Shown: positions 55,999-64,000 of the stretch, piece by piece
Position numbering within the stretch: the stretch's first letter is position 1
Layout of the letters: the number at the start of each line of letters is the position of its first letter
NCBI GenBank assembly: GCA_007922225.1
Contig: ML679970.1
Location: forward strand, 25,412,631 to 25,476,630
Direction: 5' to 3'
Origin: Emydura subglobosa
Lineage: Eukaryota; Chordata; Testudines; Chelidae
Length of the DNA stretch: 64,000 bases
Position numbers and translations under genes: made by a program
Notes under the pieces: model-generated
What the model was told of the DNA's origin: nothing
Database searches by the model: none
What the model saw: only the letters and a program-made list of their open reading frames with translations

Positions 55999-56767
55999 AA
56001 AGTCCAGATTTTGAGCATTTAACATCCCCTGGCTGTTTTTTCCTATATCCATTGAAGTGCTAACTGCTTGAGGAGACTTGAGGCACACAGTCCCTTGTAT
56101 GGTGAGAAATTATTTTCACATGTTGCAGTCGGTGCAGTGAAGTGTTGGTCTCTTTGTAGGACCAATTATTATTTCTTTTTTACTTACGTAGCTCCTTAGA
56201 AATTGATTAGAATACTGTGTGTACTAGACATTTGTCTTCTCAGCTATGGTACAGGCTTCATTTATCTGAAAGTAATTTGAAAGGCCTTTTTTGACAAGTG
56301 CAGGTGAGAATAGCCCAAAGCTCTTGATTTAAACAAAGATTGTAAAAAGCAGGCACATAAGTAGATAGGTATCATCATTATGCGTCAATGGGAAACAACC
56401 ATTTTGGTCACTATCAAAAATATTTAAATATATCGTACAAAACGAGACCTCCTATTTTATTATCCTGAAAGTCTGTAGAAACTTCCTGCATTGCCTTTAA
56501 CCATTGGTATCCATAAAGAAAAATGGAGACTGGGCTTTCAGTCTCAGAAATGTCAACAAAGTGTCATGTTGGTATATTAGTCAATACTTCCCTACCTGTA
56601 GGTGATGTGCTACAGATATACTTAATTAGTTTTCATCTTGAGTTCTTTCTCTTTCAAATTTTATTATTGAACAGTCCATTAATATTATTAATAATACCAT
56701 AAGCTGTTTTGGTAAAAAGGAGTAGCTAAAACTATATTTGGTAAAAGACTAAGGGAATTCAAATCAT
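55999..56767. other. No gene recognised
   Basis: AT-rich unique DNA. Confidence 0.55.
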
Positions 56768-56858
56768 TGGCCAGATCATCAGCTGGTATATATCAGCGAA
56801 ACTGCTCTGGAATCAGTGGAACTGTGCCCATTTATAACAGCTGATCTGGCCCATTATC
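56768..56858. repeat. Hairpin MITE-like repeat, 'GGCCAGATC' family
   Basis: TGGCCAGATCATCAGCTGGT with ATATATCAGCGAAACTGC on the left, and GTGCCCATTTATAACAGCTG with ATCTGGCCCA on the right. The ends TGGCCAGATC and the inverse of ATCTGGCCCA match, and CAGCTGGTATA pairs with TATAACAGCTG. Well preserved. Confidence 0.72.
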
Positions 56859-58059
56859 TGTATTTGTATCTGCGTCAGCCAAGATGGGAAGAGTTTGCTC
56901 CATTTGACTCAGGTCATGTTTAAAAGTGCCCCAAATTACACTAACATTGCTCAACCTTATCTCCATTACTCAAATATCAACATTCCTGAAATGGTATATC
57001 CAAGCCTTCCCTCGCTCCCCCCACAGAGAAGAAGGAATTTAGAATAAAAGGAGTAATTTTCTTATTCCGTCTTGCTGAGAATCACTTTAACACTGTGAGT
57101 AATAAAAAGTTATTGAGACAAAATGGACACACGCACAAAAAGGAAGGCATAATTTTGAATAGTTTATCTTATTAGTACTCCCTACACTCGTGATGCAACC
57201 CAATTAATTACTGCTTTAACTCTTCCATTTCCTTTTATTTTAAAGTACACGGTCAACTTAAAAATCCCACCTGCCTGAAAGCTGTTTGCTTTCAATTGTT
57301 ACAAGTAACACTTAAGATTCCTGTAACTGCAAGAGAAGAGAATGAAGAAAAATCTTTTCTTAAATTTATTAACTTTGTGGATTAGAAAGAGTGCCTGGCC
57401 TTGAATAGTCATTCACTTCCCCTGTTGTCTGTATGGGTTGTCCACACAGCAGAAAGAGAGAGCAATTAAAGTGCCTCCAGGAAAATGTGACTGTCAAAAT
57501 ACAAAAATTAGCAAGAGGCGCTAGGGGCAGGTGTAGCTCCACAAATTACTTTAAACTTTTTTTTAATTGACTATATTTGAGTTAATGTTGCTCCTGTAAC
57601 CAGGCTTTGGTGGCTGTCCAGGGTCACTGTCCAGAGAATGTACCGATTCCAGTGCTGTGTGTTTCCGTAGAGCAGTCATTTTCAGGGTTTTTATAGATCT
57701 TTTTCCTGCAAGGAATCTTCATCCCTGGAGCTATTCCAATTTTTCTGGCCGGATTCTTGTCATTTGCTGAGTAGGAATTGCTTCTGTCACCACATGAGTC
57801 CTAGAATGATAAAAATACACAGTGAAAGCATATTCCTTGGGAACAGAATATATTCAAAAGAAGAAAAACTAACTAGCAGCATGGCCTCAGGAGAGTATAG
57901 CAGAGAGTTGCTTCTTAAACTGTTTAGAGGCCATTGTTAGACTGAAATCCTTAACTGAAATAGAGGACTCCAGCAGCAGAAAGTCAGGTGGGTGCGGTGT
58001 TTCCTTACTGTCCTTTCCTAGCTTCCCCAGTTCCCTGAACCTAAGAAAATGAGTAAGAC
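56859..58059. other. No gene recognised
   Basis: Unique DNA. The last 40-100 bp (about 57,990-58,059) may already belong to the CR1-like element that follows, as ATTTTCATCAATGACCTTGG resembles the FINDL segment before the catalytic box. Confidence 0.5.
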
Positions 58060-59345
58060 CCACTTCCATAGAATCATTTTCATCAATGACCTTGGCAGAC
58101 AAAGTGGAAGTGTGCTAATAACATTTCTGGAGGACACACAGTTGGGAGGTATTGCCAGTACAGAGGAGGAATATCAGACAAGAAGATCTGGATGACCTTG
58201 AAAATTGGAATAATAGAAATGGGATGAAATATAATAGTGCAAGGCCATGCACTTAGAGACTGACAACAAGAATTATTACTATAAGCTGGTGATGTATCAG
58301 TTGGAAGCGATAGAGGAAGAGAAAGACTTGGGTGTATCGGTCAATCACTGGTGGCTCATAGTCATCCTACGTGATGCAGCCATGAAAAAAATTAATGCAA
58401 TCCTAGGATGCATCAGGTGAGGTATTTCCAGTAGAGATGGGGAAGTGTTATTGCCATCGTAGAAGGCACTGGTGAGAACTCATTTGCAATTCTTGTTTCC
58501 CATGTTTAAGAAAAATTAATTCCAACTGGAACAGGTGCCGAGAAGGGCTACTATGATGATCAGAGAAATGGAAAACCTACCTTACAAGAGGAGACTTAAG
58601 GCGCTTGGTTTGTTTGGCTTAACAAAATGAAGGCTGAGGGGAGATATGATTGTTCTCTATAAATATATCAGAGGGATAAAAACCAGGAAAGTAGAGGAGA
58701 TCTTTATATTAAGGGCCAATGTTGGCATGAGAACAAATGGATATAAACTGGACATCAACAATTTTAGGCTTAAAATTAGATGGATGTTTCTAACTATCAG
58801 TCTCCCAAAGGGAGCGATGGGGGCAAAAAACTTAACTGGTTTTAAGACTAAGTTTGTTAAGTTTGTGAAGGGGATGGTATGATGCGATTGCCTGCAGTGA
58901 CATGTGGCCCATCTGCAATTGCTAACAGCAAATATATCCAGTGCTTGGAGATGGACACCACATGCAGAGGGCTCTGAGTTACTAAAGGGAATTCTTTCCC
59001 AGGTGCCTGGCTGGTGGATCATGCTAACATACTCAGAGTCTAACTGATTGCCATATTTGGTGTTGGGAAAGAATTTTTCCCCCAGGTCAGATTGACAAAG
59101 ACCCTGGGGGGTTTTCATCTTCCTCTGCAGCATGGGGTATGGGACACTTGCTGGTTTGAAGTGGAATAAATGGTGAATTCTCTGTAACTTGAGCCTCTGT
59201 AACTTGTAACTTTAAATCATGGTTTGAGGGCATCAGTAACTCAGTCAGAGGTTAGGGATTTGATATAGGAGAGGGTGGGTGAGGGTCTGTGTCCTGCAAT
59301 GTGCAGGAGGTCAGATTAAATTATCTTCTATCTTAAAGTCTAAGA
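58060..59345 (+). mobile_element. CR1/L3-like LINE, C-terminal part of ORF2 plus 3' UTR
   Basis: The translation trace runs FINDL, then (L)EDTQLGGIAS in place of the catalytic FADDTKLGG. The box is degraded to LED. This is followed by AIEEEKDLGVSVNH, the conserved RATMMIREMENLPYKRRLK, LGLFGLTK, RLRGDMIVLYKYIRGIKTRK and GMRTNGYKLDINNFRLKIR. These are the hallmarks of the region after the reverse transcriptase in CR1-clade elements. The longest open frame is 58,646-58,882. The 3' UTR follows, and the copy ends with TGCAATGTGCAGGAGGTCAG, ATTAAATTATCTTCTATC, the diverged CR1 3' terminus. It is truncated at its 5' end and inactive. Confidence 0.9.
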
Positions 59346-59710
59346 GGTCCAGGGGAAAGGTAGGGGGCTCAGGAACTCCTGGCAAATTCTTGCAAAAATA
59401 TAATTCAATAAAGTCAAAATTATAGATACACAAGGTAAGACCTATAATGGTGTGTTCTTTTAACATCACCATATGGTTATAACCTGATGAACCCAGTTAG
59501 TAGTTCAGTATAAACAAGTGCAGAATGTGAGAGATGGGGTATGAAGCACCTCAGGCCTCCTCTGCCTTACCCCAGCTTCCAGACTGCTTTTCTAGCATTT
59601 CCTCACTTCCCATTTCAGCTGAGTTTCATCCCATTTGCTGAGAGACCCACCACTCTTGATGGTCACCCAGTGGGAATCTCAGGAGAGGTTCAATTGTTAA
59701 AACAAGTATT
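59346..59710. other. No gene recognised
   Basis: About 365 bp of unique DNA between two CR1 copies whose 3' ends point towards each other. Confidence 0.55.
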
Positions 59711-60824
59711 TCAGGAATCAGAGGGCTGGAAGGGACCTCGAGAGGTCATCTAGTCTAGTCCAGTCCCCTGCACTCGTGGCAGGACTAAGTAATATCCAGG
59801 TCATCCCTGACAGGTGAATGTCTAACCTGCTCTTAAAAATCTCCAATGATGGAGATTCCACAACCGCCTTAGGCAATTTATTCCAGTGATTGACCACCCT
59901 GACAGTTAGGAAGTTTTTCCTAATGTCCAACCTAAACCTCCCTTGCTGCAGTTTAAGTCCATTGCTTCTTGTCCTGTCCTCAGAGGTTAAGAAGAACAAT
60001 TTTTCTTCATCCTCCTTGTAGCAACCTTTTGTGTACTTGAAAGCTGTTATCATGTCCCCTCTCAGTCTTCTCTTCTCCAGGCTAAACAAACCCAGTTCTT
60101 TCAGTCTTGCCTCATAGGTCACGTTTTCTAGACCTTTAATCATTTTTGTTGCTCTTCTCTGGACTTTTTCCAATTTGTCCACATCTTTCCTGAAATGTGG
60201 CGCCCAGAACTGGACACAATACTCCAGTTGAGGGCTAATCAGCGTAAAGTAAAGCGGAAGAATTACTACTCATGTCTTTCTTACAACACTTCTGCTAATA
60301 CATCCCAGAATCATGTTTGCTTTTTTTGCAACAGCATTACACTGTTGACTCATATTTAGCTTGTGGTCCACTAGGACTCCCAGATCCCTTTCCGCAGTAC
60401 TCCTTTCTATGCAGTCATTTCCCATTTTGTACGTGTGCAACTGATTGTTCCTTCCTAAGTGGAGTACTTTGTATTTTTATTGAATTTCACCCTATTTACC
60501 TCAGACCATTCTCCAGTTTGTCCAGATCATTCTGAATTATAATCCTATCCTCCAAAGCACTTGCAACCCCTCCCAACTTGGTATCGTCCGCAAACTTAAT
60601 ACGTCTACTCTGTATGCCATTATCTAAATTATTGATGAAAATATTGAACAGAACCAGACCCAGAACTGATCCCTGCGGCACCCCACTCATTATGCCCTTC
60701 CAGCATGACTGTGAACCATTGATAACTATTCTCGGGGAACGTTTTTCCAACTAGGTTTGCACCCACCTTATAGTAGCTCCATCTATATTTTTTTTCCCTA
60801 GTTTGTTTAAGAGAAGGTCATGAT
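59711..60824 (-). mobile_element. CR1 LINE, 3' half, 5'-truncated, minus strand
   Basis: Read on the minus strand from 60,824 it starts CATGACCTTCTCTTAAACAA, the same point of ORF2 as 13,484 in the plus-strand copy. It continues with SGVPQGSVLG (intact B motif), FNIFINNLDNG, the catalytic FADDTKLGG, and the long open piece 59,718-60,182 holding [40 protein letters not shown] and the [20 protein letters not shown] segment. Frame breaks lie near 60,500-60,180. The 3' end at about 59,711 carries the CR1 signature AGGGCTGGAAGGGACCTCGA on the plus strand. It looks younger than the 58 kb copy because the catalytic and B motifs are intact, but the 5' truncation makes it inactive. Confidence 0.94.
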
Positions 60825-62559
60825 GAGGTTAATATTACTGCACCTAATTCTAGTTTGCCGTTAGCTTAAGTTGTAAAGATCTGGTTTTTTAGCCCTCTTG
60901 CCGCATGTGTGCTTTAGCTGAAAAATATGTCTGTGTGCATGCAGCTATGGAGTCATTACACTTTGGAGTAATGATCTGTGACTTGCAGCTGCTTCCCCTC
61001 CTGGACAGATCTACTCTTCTTCTGTAAGAACCAAATGAAGCCTCCAAATCATTCCAAATTTCCGTTGCTGGTTTGGTTTCCATGGGAAAAGGTCTGAAGT
61101 GTGCATGTTCTTCTGCATGCCTGTGTGCATTCGTGTGTGTCCACACTTCCCCATTGTATAAAGTGTTCTGTTTGAAGGTTACTCATCAAGGCCAATGGTG
61201 TTAAATCTTCAGCGAAGTGTGAGGAGATATAAATGAGCCACCACCAATATCATTAGTGGACATTGGATTGCTAAACCAATCCATGTTTGCTCGGAATTGG
61301 CTGAATTGAAGATGTAGTTTCCCGTCCTCTGTTCTCTCTCCCACAAAGTAAGGGGAGGTCCAAGGAGTTCCTAACTAGGTGGATCTAGAAACACATTCTC
61401 ACCTCTCAGAGTGCATGTAAACTGTTCCGTGTTTTGATTCTCCATTCTTCAAAGTCATTTTATTAGACGCTCATGGCCAGATGCTGATCCCCTGATGTAG
61501 GGTGTGAGATAGCATTTAGCCTTTATCTCCTCTGCAGCCACAGGTAGGAGCTGAACTCTATGCTGATTATTTAAAGGGGAGGGCAACTGAGCTGGCTGTA
61601 AGGAGGGACCAGAAAGGGAACTTTCTGCGGGAGCCAGGGGAGAGCCTGTTCTCTACTGGGCAGCATGTTCTCTACTCAGGGCACTGCAGCTTGGCGGTAA
61701 ACAGTGTAGCAGGTCATTGTGGTGCTGACTAGCAGTAATTTCCCTGATCACCTTTGTAACAGATTGTGGCGAGGGCATGGCAGGGCAGCAGCAAGATAGG
61801 GGAAAGATCCATAATACCAATGCTATGGGAAGCCTGGAGAGGGCCTGGATTAATCAAGATCTAAAGCAATTAACATTGTTCCCTGCCCAGCAAGAACTGG
61901 CAGTCCTCACTGTATGGCCATTCTGCTCTCCTCCTGACCTCCCAAAGGGTGTTACACAGCTGAAAAAGCACAATGGCAGGGGAGTGAGTTTTATGTGGGG
62001 GGTTGAAGCATGTGGAACATGGTTCCTGACTGGAGTAACACGAGTTTCTCTTGGATTCTCTAGATCCTTTGTCCAGGTGTTTGCTGAAAACTAGCAGTTC
62101 CATAATTTCCATTTTCTCACACCAAAGACAATTCTTGTAGCCAATCCTATAGTAAACTAACTAAGAATTTACTAACTAGGAAAAAGAAATGGAAGACTTA
62201 TTTACAGGTTGAAGCAGGCAACATATATATACAAATGAATTAGTTTGTGGTTCCAAAAGATGACAGATGTAGGTAATCTGGCCACTGAATGTCTTTTAGG
62301 GCTAACCCAGGTTGATCCTGGGAAGTCTCTGCATTTGTTTCTTAGCTCCAGCCCTTGTGAGAGTCCAAACAGCAAAGAAATAACTATTATTTTTGTAAGC
62401 ATCTTTATATGCCCCTCCCTCAGAGTTCAAACTGATGGGATGAGTGCTCTTACATGTAACTTCTTCATGGATGGATGGGGCAGTCGACAAAGTTTTTGTC
62501 CTACAGTGGCCCTTTTGGTTTTGATAGTCCTTGATGACTGGGAGAGCCACTTTACCTGC
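60825..62559. other. No gene recognised
   Basis: Unique DNA. The block 61,480-62,100 is GC-richer, with a 105-codon plus-strand frame (61,777-62,094) that shows no known domain. The segment may be an unnamed repeat. Frames at 62,202-62,550 are short and overlapping. Confidence 0.5.
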
Positions 62560-62813
62560 CTAAAACAACGAGAGTCCTGTAGCACTTTAAAGACTAACAA
62601 ATTTAATTTCTGCAGGCATAAGCTTTCATGGGCTGTAACCTGCTTTGTCAGATGTAAGGAATAGAAATCAGATAGGAGGTGTATATATATACATATCAAA
62701 GGGTAAGGAACAACACTGGGGAAGGTAGGTATAAGCAAAGTCCATTCAGTTAGAGTTGTTGAGGCCTATTCAGAACCATTGATTAGGAGGTGAGAATGTG
62801 TGAACAGTGACAA

Positions 62814-63107
62814 TTACTTCTTGTAGTGAGATAACCATTCCAAGTCCCTATTTAGACCCATTTTGATTGTGTCACGTTTGCAGATGAATTCCAGCTCTGC
62901 AGTTTCTCTTTGAAGTCTGTTTTTGAAGTTTTTTTGTAGAAGTATGGCAACTTTCAAGTCAGCTACAGAGTGTCCTGGGAGATTGAAGTACTCTCCAACT
63001 GGTTTATGGATGTTACCATTTTTTATGTCTGATTTGTGTCCATTTATTCTTTTGCGTAGTAACAGTGTACATGGCCAATGTACATGGCCGAGGGGCATTG
63101 CTGGCAC
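62814..63107 (-). pseudogene. PLE GIY-YIG endonuclease region, C-terminal
   Basis: Minus-strand frame of 97 codons. The recognisable part is LRKRINGHKSDIKNGNIHKP, then VGEYFNLPGHSVADLKVAIL and NRLQRETAELEFICKRDTIK, ending near the stop at 62,814. In PLE proteins the arginine/histidine stretch corresponds to the second part of the GIY-YIG nuclease, and ETAELEFI includes the conserved glutamate region. The first part, with the GIY and YIG-type tyrosines and the preceding cysteine cluster, is not in this frame. The sequence upstream (MPAMPLGHVHWP) belongs to the same DNA segment but is read in the wrong frame, which shows a frameshift around 63,055-63,065. The nuclease would not work. Confidence 0.82.
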
Positions 63108-63191
63108 ATGATGGCATATATTACATTAGTAGATGTGCAGGTGAATGAGCTCCTTATGGCGTGGCTGATGTGGTTAGGACCTGTGATGGTA

Positions 63192-63953
63192 TCATTGGAG
63201 TCGATGTGCGGGGCAGAGCTGGCAATGGGGTTTGTTGCAGGGGTATGTTCCTGGGTTAGTGTTCTTCTTGTATGGTGTATGGTTGCTGGTGAGTATTTGC
63301 TTCAGGTTGGGGGGCTGTCTGTAAGCAAGGATAGGTCTGCCTCCCACAGCTTGAGCGAGTGAGGGATCATCTGTTAGGATAGGTTGTAGATCCTTAATGA
63401 TGTGTTGGAGAGATTTTATTTGGGGGGCTGTAGGTGATGGCCAGTGGTGTTCTGTTGTTTTCTTTGTTGGGTCTGTCTGTAGTAGGTGACTTCTGGGTAT
63501 CCGTCTGGCTCTGTCAATTAGTTTCTTCACCTGTCCAGGTGAGTATTGTAGTTTTAAGAATGTTTTATGGAGATCCTGTAGGTGTTTGTCTCTGTCTGAG
63601 GGATCGGAGCAAATCCGGTTGTATCTTAAGGCTTTGCTGTAGACAATGGATCGTGTAATGTGTCCAGGGTGGAAGCTGGAGGCATGAAGATATGTATTGC
63701 GGTCAGTTGATTTTCGGTATAGGGTGGTACTAATATGACCATCCTTTATTTGTATTGTAGTATCCAGGAAGTGGATTTCTTGTGTGGACTTGGGGACGAG
63801 TGTTGAGGAAGCGTTGTTTGAGGTCAGCCATAAAAATGTTGGCATACTGTAGGGCCATGTGGGTGCCCATAGCTGTGCCACTGACTTGAAGGTATAGATT
63901 GGCTCCAAATCTGAAGGAGTACTGGTGGCATAGGGCCTGAGGAGAGAGTCCAC
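63192..63953 (-). pseudogene. PLE reverse transcriptase end and linker (254-codon open piece)
   Basis: This is the longest open frame in the window (253 residues). From its N-terminus, LEPIYTFKSVAQLWAPTWPY is the palm region read in part out of frame. STQEIHFLDTTIQIKDGHIS, LYRKSTDRNTYLHASSFHPG and HITRSIVYSKALRYNRICS then form the typical PLE segment after the catalytic box. KKLIDRARRIPRSHLLQ and GGRPILAYRQPPNLKQIL are the linker, and GTYPCNKPHCQLCPAH is the cysteine motif before the nuclease. The YIDD-type catalytic box expected before FLDTT is absent. The flanking sequence joins at about 63,790, as if some 200 bp had been deleted compared with my recollection of intact turtle copies. Confidence 0.88.
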
Positions 63954-64000
63954 ATAGTCTGACAGTCCTGCTGTGACAGTGCCAGTGCCTGAGATGATGG

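Larger units (their letters stand above)
62560..64000 (-). mobile_element. Penelope-like element, 3' part, cut by window edge
   Basis: A minus-strand retroelement. Its 3' tail is at the left, where the plus strand reads AACGAGAGTCCTGTAGCACT, TTAAAGACTAACAAATTTAA and GGCATAAGCTTTCATGGGCT. This is the terminal sequence of a PLE family that I know as abundant in turtles. Between 62,815 and 63,110 lies the C-terminal GIY-YIG endonuclease region. Between 63,192 and 63,953 lies the end of the reverse transcriptase and the linker. The element continues past base 64,000. Frameshifts and an apparent internal deletion near 63,790 make this copy dead. PLEs use a reverse transcriptase related to telomerase and a GIY-YIG nuclease to insert. 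Confidence 0.9.

Noticed and set aside
61777..62094. A 105-codon frame beginning MAGQQQDRGK
   Set aside because: No recognised domain, no promoter or splice support, and an overlapping antisense frame. It may be part of an unnamed repeat.
1..64000. CRISPR arrays, operons, phage or bacterial genes, tRNA or rRNA genes
   Set aside because: None was seen. The tandem repeats present are microsatellites and one minisatellite, and the only tRNA-like sequences are SINE heads.

Overview
The window looks like non-coding vertebrate nuclear DNA, most probably from a turtle (Testudines), with a crocodilian as the main alternative. It is AT-rich. It has no bacterial-style gene density, no operons, and no multi-exon gene that I can recognise. 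Its interspersed repeats are a sauropsid mix: CR1 and CR1/L3-like LINEs, an L2-like LINE, tRNA-derived SINEs with CR1-like tails, hAT transposons and their MITEs, many small hairpin repeats built around a GACTTCAATGGGA-like core, LTR sequence, and a Penelope-like element (PLE). The PLE tail family at about 62.56-62.67 kb is one I associate strongly with turtle genomes. That taxonomic link is from memory and was not searched.

Layout. 0-9 kb: unique AT-rich DNA with SINE pieces and two small hAT MITEs that still show 8-bp target duplications (1,315-1,675 and 8,579-8,771). There is also a promoter-like CCAAT/TATA cluster near 2.6 kb followed by a possible short first exon. 9-15 kb: CR1 3' ends, a 1.4 kb decayed CR1 reverse transcriptase copy (12.65-14.05 kb), and two abutting octamer sites at 14,748-14,763. 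17-19.9 kb: hairpin repeats, a CR1/L3 tail and an inverted-repeat MITE. 20.25-22.63 kb: a broken hAT transposon whose transposase gene is interrupted by an 818-bp solo LTR flanked by a perfect 5-bp duplication (AGAGT). 22.6-31.9 kb: clustered small repeats. 31.9-37.3 kb: mostly unique DNA. 37.3-39.55 kb: a CR1/L3 scrap and an LTR-like repeat. 41.28-42.26 kb: a GC-rich element with TIR-like ends and an internal minisatellite. 43.2-47.2 kb: a patchwork of L3 and L2 LINE fragments. 47.9-57 kb: mostly unique DNA with hairpin repeats, a TG microsatellite containing a 10-N assembly gap, and a candidate 57-codon exon at 55,162-55,332. 58-60.8 kb: two CR1 copies with their 3' ends facing each other. 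62.56-64 kb: the 3' part of a Penelope-like element on the minus strand, cut by the window edge.

No set of genes works together here. Every confident protein signal belongs to a mobile element, and all of these copies are disrupted. The stretch is best read as an intron of a large gene or as intergenic DNA. The three cellular exon candidates (2,743-2,828, 9,767-9,913 and 55,162-55,332) rest on splice or promoter signals alone and are not assigned to any gene. I did not find a convincing new biological system.
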